Source of the DNA: an uncultured Ruminococcus sp.
GTDB lineage: Bacteria > Bacillota > Clostridia > Lachnospirales > Lachnospiraceae
NCBI GenBank assembly: GCA_946494335.1
Contig: CAMMBV010000011.1
Location: 1-64,000 of the forward strand
Direction of reading: 5' to 3'
Length of the DNA: 64,000 bases
Part shown: in pieces, positions 16,727 to 24,718 of the stretch
How the letters are laid out: every line of letters begins with the position of its first letter
How positions within the stretch are numbered: the first letter of the stretch is position 1
The notes under the pieces: generated by a model
Told to the model about the DNA's origin: nothing
Databases searched by the model: none
Seen by the model: the letters and a program-made list of their open reading frames with translations, nothing else
Made by a program: the position numbers and the translations under genes

Positions 16727-18466
16727 TTAGACGGCCTGATCAAAATCCCCGCCGCCCTGGGTCTGGGATTCATAGATATCGCGATAGATTTCATTATTTT
16801 CAAGGAGGTGTTCATGGGTGTCAAATCCGTTGATTTTCCCATCCTCCAGCACAAGGATCCGGTCGGCCTCCTGTACGCTGGAAACTCTCTGAGCAATAAT
16901 GATCTTCGTCGTCCCCGGAATATATGTCTGAAATGCCTCTCTGATTTTGGCGTCCGTAGCCGTATCCACCGCGCTGGTGGAATCATCCAGGATCAGAATC
17001 TTCGGCTTTTTCAGCAGCGCCCTTGCGATGCACAGCCTTTGTTTCTGTCCCCCCGACACATTGGTTCCGCCCCGTTCCAGCCAGGTATGATATCCATCCG
17101 GCAGACGGTCGATAAATTCAGAAGCACAGGCTGCCCGACAGGCATTTTCACACTCTTCTTCTGAAGCGTCTTCCTTCCCCCACCGCAGATTATCCAGAAT
17201 GGTTCCCGAAAACAGCACGTTTTTCTGAAGCACCACGGCGACTTCCTTTCTCAGCACTTCCAGGTCATATTCTTTTACGTTTCTGCCGCCCACACGTACC
17301 GTCCCGTCAGAAGCGTCATAAAGGCGGCTGACCAGATTTACAAGGCTTGTCTTTCCGCTTCCGGTCCCTCCGATAACACCTATCGTCTCACCTGATCGGA
17401 TATGAAGATCAATATTTTCCAGCGTTTCTTCACCGGTACCTTGTTTGTAGGAAAAGCTTACGCGATCAAAATCAATGCTGCCGTCGGCAACCTGCGTAAC
17501 AGGATTTGCCGGATTGTGAAGCTGCGGGGTTTCCTTCAGCACCTCCGAAATACGCCTTACGCTGGCGGAACTCATGGTGACCATGACAAAAATCATGGAA
17601 AGCATCATCAGCGACATCATCACCGACATGATATAGCTGAACAGCGAGGTGATATCTCCTGTCGTCATGGCTCCCGCTGTGATAAACTGGGCGCCGAACC
17701 AGGAAACCGCCGTGATACAGGCGTACACCACCAGCATCATAACCGGATTATTCAGCGCCAGCAGACTTTCCGCTTTCACAAACAGACGATAGAGATTTTC
17801 CGCCGCCTTCTGAAACTTATCGTTTTCATGATCCTCTCTGACGTATGCCTTCACCACACGGATAGCCGTTACATTTTCCTGTACGCTGGCATTAAGATCG
17901 TCATACCGGTCGAATACTTCCTTAAATACCGACGATGCTTTTTTCATAATCACCGCCAGCACCAACGCCAGAAACATAAGCGCCCCCAGAAATACAAGGC
18001 TCAGATTCCTGTTGATCATAAAACACATGACCATGCTGAAAATCAGCATCAGCGGTGATCTCACGGCTATTCGGATAACCATCTGAAAAGCATTCTGCAG
18101 ATTGGTCACATCTGTGGTCATTCTGGTAACCAGACCGGCCGTGCTGAACCTGTCAATATTAGAAAAAGAGTATTCCTGTATCCGTATATACATACTTTCC
18201 CTCAGATTGCAGGCAAATCCGGTCGAAGCGCTGGCCGCATATCTGCCTGCCATGGCTCCGGAAAAAAGACTTACCGCAGCCATAACCAGCATCAGAATGC
18301 CAAGCCTTAAAACGGCAGGCATGTTCGACTGCTGCAGTCCGTCGTCAATAATCATCGCAGTAATAAAAGGAAGCAGCACTTCCATGATGACTTCCAGCGT
18401 GGTAAATCCCATGGTAAGAAAAGTATCCCTTTTATACTGTTTTAATTGTCCAAGAACAGTTTTCAT
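16727..18466 (-). CDS. ABC exporter half-transporter A (multidrug type)
   Basis: A 579-residue half-transporter with the TMD from about 15-310 and ATPase motifs GGTGSGKTS, VVLQKNVLFSGT, NVSGGQKQRLCIARALL, Walker B PKILILDDSTSAVD and IIIAQRVSSV. The Walker B glutamate is Asp (LDDSTSAVD) and the switch residue is Gln (AQRVSS) instead of His, so this is the degenerate-site partner. The other subunit has the catalytic Glu and His, as in known heterodimers. It is the first gene of the operon, divergent from lysR. Confidence 0.9.
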   Translation of the reverse strand: MKTVLGQLKQYKRDTFLTMGFTTLEVIMEVLLPFITAMIIDDGLQQSNMPAVLRLGILMLVMAAVSLFSGAMAGRYAASASTGFACNLRESMYIRIQEYSFSNIDRFSTAGLVTRMTTDVTNLQNAFQMVIRIAVRSPLMLIFSMVMCFMINRNLSLVFLGALMFLALVLAVIMKKASSVFKEVFDRYDDLNASVQENVTAIRVVKAYVREDHENDKFQKAAENLYRLFVKAESLLALNNPVMMLVVYACITAVSWFGAQFITAGAMTTGDITSLFSYIMSVMMSLMMLSMIFVMVTMSSASVRRISEVLKETPQLHNPANPVTQVADGSIDFDRVSFSYKQGTGEETLENIDLHIRSGETIGVIGGTGSGKTSLVNLVSRLYDASDGTVRVGGRNVKEYDLEVLRKEVAVVLQKNVLFSGTILDNLRWGKEDASEEECENACRAACASEFIDRLPDGYHTWLERGGTNVSGGQKQRLCIARALLKKPKILILDDSTSAVDTATDAKIREAFQTYIPGTTKIIIAQRVSSVQEADRILVLEDGKINGFDTHEHLLENNEIYRDIYESQTQGGGDFDQAV

Positions 18467-18514
18467 GCTGTTACCTCCGTTTTTGTTATTTTTGCTAAAA
18501 CACTTACCTGAAAA

Positions 18515-18561
18515 ATTCTATCTCACATTTCCTTGAATGTGAAATTCAAAGATGCTATAAT
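18515..18561. promoter_or_regulatory. Overlapping divergent promoters with a shared palindrome
   Basis: Plus strand: TTGAAT (18533-18538), 17-base spacer, TATAAT (18556-18561) for lysR. Minus strand: TTCACA (18538-18543), 17-base spacer, TAGAAT (18515-18520) for the ABC exporter. The two -35 boxes overlap inside the inverted repeat TTGAAT-GTGAA-ATTCAA (18533-18549). The spacing suits a LysR-type site, so one regulator could control both directions. Confidence 0.65.
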
Positions 18562-18606
18562 CTATAAATAACTTTTATTAATATTTATTATGATAAGGAG
18601 AAACAG

Positions 18607-19461
18607 ATGAATACCATCCAGCTTGAATGTTTTATCGCGGTCTCGGAACATTTAAATTTTTCCAGAGCGTCTGAATACCTGAAGATCACACAGCCTGCTG
18701 TCAGTCATCAGATCCAGACTCTGGAAGAGGAACTGGGCGTTCGACTGTTTAAACGAACCAGTAAAAGCGTGGCTCTTACCCCGGAGGGACTTCAGTTTCT
18801 GCCCGATGCGGAACTGATATTAAGAACAGCCCATTCCGCCAAAGAACGGCTTGGAAGACATGAAAACCTGATTTTTTTTGAAGTCGGGTGTCAGAATCAT
18901 ATGGAAGTAAATCTGTTCCCCCCTGTCTTCCGGAAGCTCTCCAGACAGTTTCCTCTGCTGCGCCCTTCCGTGCGCGTGGTTCCCTTCCCTTCTATTTTCG
19001 GACTTGTGGAAAACCAGAAGCTGCACGCCGCTTTGGGCATAAAAGAAGAGCAGAAAAAATCTGCCCTTAATTTCAAAGAACTTTATTCCGTTCCCACCGC
19101 CTGCGTCTGCTCCCCCAGCCATCCCCTGGCCCGTTTTGAAACTCTGAGTCAAAAGCTGCTGTCCGGCCCTTTTATTGCCTGTCCGCCCCGCCTGATCCCC
19201 GGAACCGTTTTTGCCGCTCAGAGCCGGATTCTGTCAGAGCTTACACCCGAACAGCAGTATTTTACGGAAAATATGGAAAGTGCATTTACACTGGTAAAAG
19301 CCGGTCTTGGATACACTCTGTACCCGGATGCAGCTCCCGCAAGAGATCCGGGCCTTTGCTACATCCCCGTCACAGATCTGCCCTTCCTCCCTTTTGGAAT
19401 CTTTTACCGGTTCGGCAGTGATCACCCCGTGCTGAAACAGTTTTTAAAGGAATTTATTTAA
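18607..19461 (+). CDS. LysR-family transcriptional regulator
   Basis: The 284-residue protein starts with the LysR winged helix: NTIQLECFIAVSEHLNFSRASEYLKITQPAVSHQIQTLEEELGVRLFKRTSKSVALTPEG, followed by a two-lobe periplasmic-binding-like effector domain from about residue 90. The ATG follows AAGGAG. It is divergent from the ABC exporter genes and shares a 140-base control region with a palindrome. Control of that exporter and of itself is the simplest inference. Effector unknown. Confidence 0.9.
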   Translation: MNTIQLECFIAVSEHLNFSRASEYLKITQPAVSHQIQTLEEELGVRLFKRTSKSVALTPEGLQFLPDAELILRTAHSAKERLGRHENLIFFEVGCQNHMEVNLFPPVFRKLSRQFPLLRPSVRVVPFPSIFGLVENQKLHAALGIKEEQKKSALNFKELYSVPTACVCSPSHPLARFETLSQKLLSGPFIACPPRLIPGTVFAAQSRILSELTPEQQYFTENMESAFTLVKAGLGYTLYPDAAPARDPGLCYIPVTDLPFLPFGIFYRFGSDHPVLKQFLKEFI

Positions 19462-19486
19462 AAACTGTTTCAAAACAGCGCAAAAA

Positions 19487-19517
19487 AGCCTGAGTCTCCA
19501 TGGTTCAGGCATCTTTA
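19487..19517 (-). terminator. Bidirectional terminator between lysR and the toxin gene
   Basis: GCCTGA and TCAGGC flank an 11-base loop. On the minus strand the stem is followed by six T, ending the toxin transcript; its stop codon lies in the hairpin. On the plus strand the tail is ATCTTTATT, so it may also stop lysR. Confidence 0.75.
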
Positions 19518-19963
19518 TTATTTTGGAATAACTTTGTCAGCAAATAATCAATATCTGTAGCAAATTGCGGCTTCTGGCCGGAAGCATACTGATCCAAATA
19601 GGCTTGACAGGCATCGACAATCTTTTTTGTGTTTTTATCAATGATGGACTGTATCAACTGGGCAAATACATTTCCCTCCGTACGGTAGCGAATCAGATAC
19701 TCTTTCGTTACAGGAAACATTTTTATATAATGAATACCATGACGGTTTTTTGGCCTTGTCGTTGGCCTTGGCGGCAGCGCAAAATACTGTTCTTTCGGCG
19801 CTGCAGCAGGAATATTGGAACGGATCGGTACTGCAAAGTCATATTTTTTTCCCTTATATATCAAATGTATTACCATAACATAAGGGCGGCCGGATTTTGT
19901 CAGTACTTCTGGATCGCTTTGATACTTTTCCAGCAGCTTTGGGTTTATAGTTACTAATTTCAT
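19505..19963 (-). CDS. ToxN/AbiQ-like type III toxin (endoribonuclease), candidate
   Basis: A 152-residue protein. Residues 24-60 (SGRPYVMVIHLIYKGKKYDFAVPIRSNI) and 73-100 (HGIHYIKMFPVTKEYLIRYR), and an end with QLIQSIIDKNTKKIVDACQAYL, resemble the compact fold of the ToxN/AbiQ/TenpN family by order and spacing. This is a motif-level reading; no search was run. Context supports it strongly: a promoter, a structured two-repeat RNA and an intrinsic terminator precede it in that order, with the ATG 20 bases past the terminator behind GGAGG. It would cut RNA unless held by the RNA antitoxin. Other families remain possible. Confidence 0.65.
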   Translation of the reverse strand: MKLVTINPKLLEKYQSDPEVLTKSGRPYVMVIHLIYKGKKYDFAVPIRSNIPAAAPKEQYFALPPRPTTRPKNRHGIHYIKMFPVTKEYLIRYRTEGNVFAQLIQSIIDKNTKKIVDACQAYLDQYASGQKPQFATDIDYLLTKLFQNNKDA

Positions 19964-19982
19964 CCGTTATCCTCCATACATA

Positions 19983-20132
19983 CAAAAGAAGGACTTATCA
20001 TGTCCCCATGCGTAAGTCCTTCTCTACAGGTAGGCGATATTCTACGCTTTTGAAAGCACCCCGTCGCCTACGGAAGTTAAACATACAAGTTCATGATATT
20101 CTTGCCGTCATGACCGACGAGCATTTCTGCTC
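19983..20132 (-). ncRNA. Candidate type III antitoxin RNA with two structured repeats
   Basis: Reading the minus strand from about 20132: a 5' hairpin GAGCA-gaaa-TGCTC, then two units built the same way: arm, CGG, spacer, AGAATA, complementary arm, then CTTGTA or CCTGTA. Unit 1 arms are GGTCATGA/TCATGAAC (20108-20115 with 20089-20096, 7 of 8 pairs). Unit 2 arms are GTAGGCGA/TCGCCTAC (20064-20071 with 20030-20037, 8 of 8 pairs). Arm sequences differ while pairing is kept. The RNA ends at an AGAAGGACTTA/TAAGTCCTTCT terminator (19987-20023) with only four T, suited to partial read-through into the toxin. Confidence 0.65.
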
Positions 20133-20138
20133 ATTTAT

Positions 20139-20167
20139 ATTATACGCAATGGAAGAGAAAATAGCAA
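20139..20167 (-). promoter_or_regulatory. Promoter of the type III toxin-antitoxin candidate
   Basis: Minus-strand TTGCTA (20162-20167), 17-base spacer and a perfect TATAAT (20139-20144). The start is expected near 20132, at the base of the first RNA hairpin. Confidence 0.75.
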
Positions 20168-20191
20168 CAAAAAAGACGCTTTTCCCGTACA

Positions 20192-21283
20192 TCATTCTGA
20201 TCCGTTCTGCATCCGGTAACAGGACACCACAAGCTCTACCATCCGGTTATAACTTTCCACCCCATCCGTCTGCCCATTGGCTTTTAAGTAGGCGTCGTTG
20301 ATTTTCCCGGACCATTTTGCCGCCTGTCCTTCGTACTGCTGCCAGAATGCAGAGTTGGCTTTTACATCCCTGTCAGCCTCCTCCGATAAAAGGGGACGGA
20401 TTTTAGACCACTGCTCCACATCCCTGTCATTCAGCTCATTCATGGCGTAGATCCAGGCGGACAGATAACCGCTGTACTGAAACTGTGTCTGTCCGGAACA
20501 GGTACAGCCAAGAAAAGCAATAAAATTCGCCTCTTCCTCCTGCATAAATCCCCGCAGATGGGACAGTTCATGGCAAATGGTAAAAGGAATATTGTAATCC
20601 GTCATATCGCCGTTGTAATTGGCCTCTATAGTAAAAGGGGAATATATCCCGGTCAGATTCTGCCAGGACAGAAACTGTGAAAATACCAGCTCTTTGGGAC
20701 GGGGATAATAGCCCTTAAGCGAAGGATAGATTTCCCCCAGCCGGTTCATCGCTTTGACTGCCTCTTCTCCTACGTTTCCTTTCGTCTTCATCTGACCTTC
20801 TTCATCCCGCAGCACAAGGGCGCTGCGCTCATTGATCTCATCTGTCAGCCAGAGACAGACATCCGCCAGTTCTTCATCGGAATACCCTTCCACCAAAAAT
20901 CCTTCTTTCTCCGAGAAAGATACACGGCAGTAATTGATGCCGCAATTTATCACATAGAGAAAAAACAAAAGAGCGCCCGCAAAAAACCACAGGGACAGCC
21001 AGCCAATCCCCTCTTCTTTTACTCTTTTATTTCTTATCCCCTTTACGGCCTCTTTGATCAATGTAATCAAAAATGCAGCCGTCAGTATGTACAGGCAAAG
21101 CTCCGCCGCGGAAAACGGAAATAAACCGCTTATCCTCCCGATCGTTTCCGTTATTCCTTTGTATATGTACTGAGAGTATAACTCCGCCGCAGAGGGCGAC
21201 GCCCAGGCTGCAGCCGTCAGCAAAAGAGCGGCGGCCAGAAACACGCCGCCTGCCGCCAGTCTTCTTTTTACCTTTTTCTTCAT
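20192..21283 (-). CDS. DUF3810-type membrane protein with a zinc-peptidase-like motif
   Basis: About 363 residues. An N-terminal helix (residues 10-28) and two more hydrophobic segments (about 55-75 and 100-120) are followed by a large extracytoplasmic domain with ITICHELSHLRG-like FTICHELSHLRGF, an HExxH-style metal site, and EEEANFIAFLGC downstream, which supplies a third ligand. This matches the DUF3810 family; a membrane-anchored metalloprotease is plausible but unproven. The ATG at 21283 (MKKKVKRRL) is preferred over an in-frame start 20 codons earlier. Downstream lies the toxin-antitoxin promoter. Confidence 0.75.
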   Translation of the reverse strand: MKKKVKRRLAAGGVFLAAALLLTAAAWASPSAAELYSQYIYKGITETIGRISGLFPFSAAELCLYILTAAFLITLIKEAVKGIRNKRVKEEGIGWLSLWFFAGALLFFLYVINCGINYCRVSFSEKEGFLVEGYSDEELADVCLWLTDEINERSALVLRDEEGQMKTKGNVGEEAVKAMNRLGEIYPSLKGYYPRPKELVFSQFLSWQNLTGIYSPFTIEANYNGDMTDYNIPFTICHELSHLRGFMQEEEANFIAFLGCTCSGQTQFQYSGYLSAWIYAMNELNDRDVEQWSKIRPLLSEEADRDVKANSAFWQQYEGQAAKWSGKINDAYLKANGQTDGVESYNRMVELVVSCYRMQNGSE

Positions 21284-21374
21284 AGTCTTTCCTGCTTTGT
21301 AAAATCTTTTTTTTATTGTACTCCTGCCAAAGTCAAACCGCAACGTTTAAGACAGCTGCAATTTCTGGAAAAAA

Positions 21375-21938
21375 CTATCCTCCAATTACCGCTGCAAGAA
21401 GCTTCAGCACCCCCGCCAGCATCATGACCACAATGGGATTCCATTTGAATTTTTGAAGAAGAATCAGACTTACGAGAAAAATACACACCAGACTCCAGTT
21501 AGTTCCGGCAAGGGAAATTACCGCATCGTTTCCCCAGAAGGCGGAAACCAGCACAGAAATTCCCGCGGAGGCAATCATCGCCACCACCGCCGGACGCAGA
21601 GAATTCAGCACCCCCTGCAGCATGTTCATGCTACGGTATCTGAGATAAAGCCTGGCGATCACCGTAACGATAATACAGGAGGGAAGGATACAGCCCGCCG
21701 TAGCCACAAGGGCTCCCGGGACTCCCGCGATCTTGATTCCCACGAAGGTCGCCGAATTTATGGCAACAGGTCCCGGCGTCATCTGCGATATGGTGATCAG
21801 ATCGGTAAATTCCCGCATACTGAGCCATCCGTGAGCATCAACCACCTGTCTTTGGATCAGCGGCATGGCCGCGTAGCCTCCTCCAAAACTGAACAGACCG
21901 ATCTGCACAAAAGAAAGAAACAGCTCCAGATAAATCAT
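21375..21938 (-). CDS. Chromate transporter family protein, second half
   Basis: A 187-residue CHR-domain membrane protein with FVQIGLFSFGGGYAAMPLIQRQVV, ISQMTPGPVAINSATFVG and several C-terminal helices. It is one half of a short-chain CHR pair; the partner gene lies immediately upstream. The start is the ATG at 21938, giving an ATGA overlap with the upstream stop. The in-frame extension further upstream is only the partner gene read in another frame. Chromate or other oxyanion export is the family role; the real substrate in anaerobes is unclear. Confidence 0.87.
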   Translation of the reverse strand: MIYLELFLSFVQIGLFSFGGGYAAMPLIQRQVVDAHGWLSMREFTDLITISQMTPGPVAINSATFVGIKIAGVPGALVATAGCILPSCIIVTVIARLYLRYRSMNMLQGVLNSLRPAVVAMIASAGISVLVSAFWGNDAVISLAGTNWSLVCIFLVSLILLQKFKWNPIVVMMLAGVLKLLAAVIGG

Positions 21939-22501
21939 CTTTTCTCCCTCCTGCCATGTACAAGCGATCGGATAACTCCGATCAGACCGCAGACAATAAT
22001 GATAAGTACCACATTTACCTGGAATACACAGGCGGCTATAAAAGCGCCCGCCATGATCGCCCCGGATAATACGCTCTTTCCATGCACAATGCCCGCTCCC
22101 ATTTCCCATACCACCGCCGCAATGACAGCGCCTACACCGGCCTGCATCCCCTCCAGCAGCTGACTTACGATAAAGCTGCTCCGAAACAGGTCGTAACATA
22201 CCGATATCAGAGAGATAATTACAAAGGGAGGGATAATGGTGGCCGTGATGGCTGTCAGCACCCCCGCCATACCGGAAAGCTTATACCCCAGCACCACAGC
22301 GCCGTTGACCGCAATGGCCCCGGGAGCCGACTGGGCAATAGCCACCAGATCCAGCATTTCCTCCTCCTGTATCCAGTGATATTCATCCACAAATTTCTTT
22401 TTCATCAGCGTCACAATCACATATCCCCCGCCGAAGGTAAACGCGCTCAGATACAGAGTGGATAAAAATATTTTTAACAGTACCTTTTTTCTGCTTTCCA
22501 T
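21935..22501 (-). CDS. Chromate transporter family protein, first half
   Basis: A 188-residue CHR-domain protein with LSTLYLSAFTFGGGYVIVTLMKKKFV and IAQSAPGAIAVNGAVVLGYKLSG, the same paired motifs (FGGGY and the Q-x-x-PG-x-x-x-N box) as its neighbour. The two short halves probably assemble into the functional transporter. ATG at 22501 with a GGAGGAAGG site. Confidence 0.87.
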   Translation of the reverse strand: MESRKKVLLKIFLSTLYLSAFTFGGGYVIVTLMKKKFVDEYHWIQEEEMLDLVAIAQSAPGAIAVNGAVVLGYKLSGMAGVLTAITATIIPPFVIISLISVCYDLFRSSFIVSQLLEGMQAGVGAVIAAVVWEMGAGIVHGKSVLSGAIMAGAFIAACVFQVNVVLIIIVCGLIGVIRSLVHGRREKR

Positions 22502-22588
22502 GCACCTTCCTCCTCTCCTGTCACCAGAATACCATGTAACGCTTCATTCTGCTACCTGGAATTTTGGCAAAGGAACAGAATTTAATGC

Positions 22589-22619
22589 TTGACGTAAAGT
22601 GAACTTCAGGGAGTATGAT
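22589..22619 (+). promoter_or_regulatory. Possible promoter of the DUF362 gene
   Basis: TTGACG (22589-22594) and TATGAT (22614-22619) with a rather long 19-base spacer, followed by an AAAGGAGGT ribosome site and the ATG at 22642. Confidence 0.4.
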
Positions 22620-22641
22620 AAAAGAAAGGAGGTATGCGAAA

Positions 22642-23604
22642 ATGACAAACCAAAATGAAAAAGAATCCATCGTATATTTCACAAGAGATTTATCGGCGGA
22701 AGGGCTTTTAAAAATTGCAGCCCGCGTCAATGAAACCATGACGGGCAAAATTGCCGTCAAGCTTCATACAGGAGAAAAACACGGACCTAACATCATTCCG
22801 CGTCCCTGGGTGGAAAAACTGATTCAGACCCAGATGCCCGGGGCATCCATCATTGAAACCAATACCTACTATGAAGGGGACCGCTATACCACGCAGCAGC
22901 ACAGGGAAACACTTAAGGTAAACGGCTGGACCTTCTGCCCCGTAGATATCATGGATGAAGACGGAACTATTGCTTTACCGGTAAATGGCGGAAAATGGTT
23001 TACCCAGATGCATATGGGCAAAAATCTGACCGGCTACGACTCCATGTTTGTGCTGACTCATTTCAAAGGCCATGCCAAAGGAGGCTTCGGCGGCTCCAAC
23101 AAAAACATCGGAATCGGCTGTGCTGACGGCCGCATCGGAAAACGTATGATCCATACCACTCCCGGCTCCGATGATATGTGGGACATTTCCGACGAAGAAT
23201 TTATGGAGCGGATGACGGAATCCGCCAAAGCGGTGACAGACCATTTTGCCGGACATATCACCTACATCAATGTGATGCGCAATATGTCCGTCTCCTGTGA
23301 CTGCGAAGGCACCGCCGCCATGCCCGTGGTCACTCCAAATGTGGGCATTCTTGCCTCCCTGGATATTCTGGCTGTGGACCAGGCCTGCGTGGATCTGGTG
23401 TATGCACTGAAAGAAGAAGACCGCAGGGATCTGGTGGAGCGGATCGAAAGCCGCTGCGGACTGCGCCAGCTCAGCTATATGAAGGAACTGGGCATGGGAA
23501 ATGACTGTTACCGTCTGATCGATATCGACAACGGCGACGCGGTGATCTCCCTTGGGGACGCTGTAAAAGATGTGGTGCCCTTCAAGGAGGAAGGCCAAAA
23601 CTAG
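22642..23604 (+). CDS. DUF362-domain protein
   Basis: A 320-residue cytoplasmic protein. The DUF362 core is visible: KIAVKLHTGEKHGPNIIPRPWVEKLIQ, the central THFKGHAKGGFGGSNKNIGIGCADGRIGK and NMSVSCDCEGTAAMPVVTPNVGILASLDILAVDQACVDLV. Conserved Cys in CDCEG and IGCADG could bind a metal or cluster, but no CxxCxxCxxxC ferredoxin module follows, unlike many longer members. The function of this domain is not known. The ATG at 22642 follows a strong SD. The 3' end overlaps the convergent aldolase gene by four bases. Confidence 0.8.
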   Translation: MTNQNEKESIVYFTRDLSAEGLLKIAARVNETMTGKIAVKLHTGEKHGPNIIPRPWVEKLIQTQMPGASIIETNTYYEGDRYTTQQHRETLKVNGWTFCPVDIMDEDGTIALPVNGGKWFTQMHMGKNLTGYDSMFVLTHFKGHAKGGFGGSNKNIGIGCADGRIGKRMIHTTPGSDDMWDISDEEFMERMTESAKAVTDHFAGHITYINVMRNMSVSCDCEGTAAMPVVTPNVGILASLDILAVDQACVDLVYALKEEDRRDLVERIESRCGLRQLSYMKELGMGNDCYRLIDIDNGDAVISLGDAVKDVVPFKEEGQN

Positions 23605-24641
23605 AGCAGTCTGGCCAGCTGCCGGACCTCATCCGTATCAGTGGCCCAGCTTGTGGCAAAGCGCACGACCGTATGGGACTTATCATACTTTTCCCAGAAA
23701 CTGAAGGTCACGTGCTTTTTCAGCTCTTCCATCTTTTCATTGTCCAGAATAACAAAAATCTGATTGGTGGGCGAATCGATAAAGAGCCGGTATCCTTTTT
23801 CAAGGAAGGCTCTTTTCAGTCTGCCCGCCGTCTCTATGGCATTTTTGCAGATTTTCCGGTACAGATCATCCGTAAACAGGACGTCAAACTGAATCCCCAG
23901 AAGTCTTCCCTTGGCCAGCAGCGCTCCCTGCTGCTTCACAAGCGTAACGAAATGAGGAGGCGCCTGTCTCGTGAAAACGACGGCTTCGCCGCACAGCGCC
24001 CCCGCCTTCGTCCCTCCTATGTAAAACACATCCGCAAGACGGGCGATATCCGGCAGATCCACATCCGCATCTTCGCTGGCCAGGGCATAACCAAGTCTGG
24101 CTCCGTCCAGAAACAGCGGTATCTCATAAGTACGGCACACCAGGGAGATTTCCTCCAGCTCTTTTTTTGAGTACAGTGTGCCGTATTCCGTGGGATGCGA
24201 AAGATATACCATTCCCGGAAAAACCATATGCTCATGATTTCCGTCGCCATAAAAATCCTGAAGATATTTTTTCAGGTCTTTGGCCAAAATTTTCCCTTCT
24301 TTGTGGGGCAGCGTCAGCACCTTGTGTCCCGTATACTCAATGGCTCCCGCCTCATGGGTGCTGATATGTCCGGTGCCGGCCGCAATCACCCCCTCAAACC
24401 GCTGCAGCAGGGAAGCGATGACCACTGAATTGGTCTGAGTCCCTCCCACCAGAAAGAAAACATCCGCTCCGGGATGATCACAGGCTTTTCTGATTTTATC
24501 CCTGGCGGACTCACAGTATCTGTCCGATCCATAACCGGGCAGCTTCTCCATATTAGTCTCCAGCAGTTTCTGCAAAACGGCGTCGTGGGCGCCTTCACTG
24601 TAATCATTTTCAAAATTCAACATCCGACATTGATTCTCCAT
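23601..24641 (-). CDS. ltaE: Low-specificity L-threonine aldolase (PLP enzyme)
   Basis: A 346-residue fold-type I PLP enzyme of the beta-eliminating-lyase group. It has FLVGGTQTNSVVIASLL (cofactor phosphate region), HISTHEAGAIEYTGHKV, LFLDGARLGYAL (Asp-x-Ala-Arg binding the PLP ring) and ADVFYIGGTKAGALCGEAVV, where the Lys forms the Schiff base. It should split threonine or allo-threonine to glycine and acetaldehyde. ATG at 24641, behind a GGGGGA site. A promoter TTGAAT-17-TATACT lies at 24679-24707. A related aldolase or tryptophanase-like activity cannot be excluded. Confidence 0.85.
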   Translation of the reverse strand: MENQCRMLNFENDYSEGAHDAVLQKLLETNMEKLPGYGSDRYCESARDKIRKACDHPGADVFFLVGGTQTNSVVIASLLQRFEGVIAAGTGHISTHEAGAIEYTGHKVLTLPHKEGKILAKDLKKYLQDFYGDGNHEHMVFPGMVYLSHPTEYGTLYSKKELEEISLVCRTYEIPLFLDGARLGYALASEDADVDLPDIARLADVFYIGGTKAGALCGEAVVFTRQAPPHFVTLVKQQGALLAKGRLLGIQFDVLFTDDLYRKICKNAIETAGRLKRAFLEKGYRLFIDSPTNQIFVILDNEKMEELKKHVTFSFWEKYDKSHTVVRFATSWATDTDEVRQLARLL

Positions 24642-24678
24642 AATAATCCCCCTTCTCTCTGCTTACTTTTCTCCGTCA

Positions 24679-24707
24679 AGTATAGCAGGAAAAAGGGTGA
24701 AATTCAA
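24679..24707 (-). promoter_or_regulatory. Promoter of the threonine aldolase gene
   Basis: Minus-strand TTGAAT (24702-24707), 17-base spacer and TATACT (24679-24684), about 40 bases before the start codon. Confidence 0.6.
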
Positions 24708-24718
24708 TTATGGCAAAT

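Noticed and set aside
20008..20301. Small plus-strand ORF (97 codons) through the antitoxin RNA region
   Set aside because: No SD and no family resemblance; the same bases are explained by a minus-strand promoter, paired RNA arms and terminator.
21939..22199. N-terminal extension of the second chromate transporter half
   Set aside because: It overlaps the partner gene in another frame and has no hydrophobic helices like CHR domains; the ATGA start at 21938 fits.
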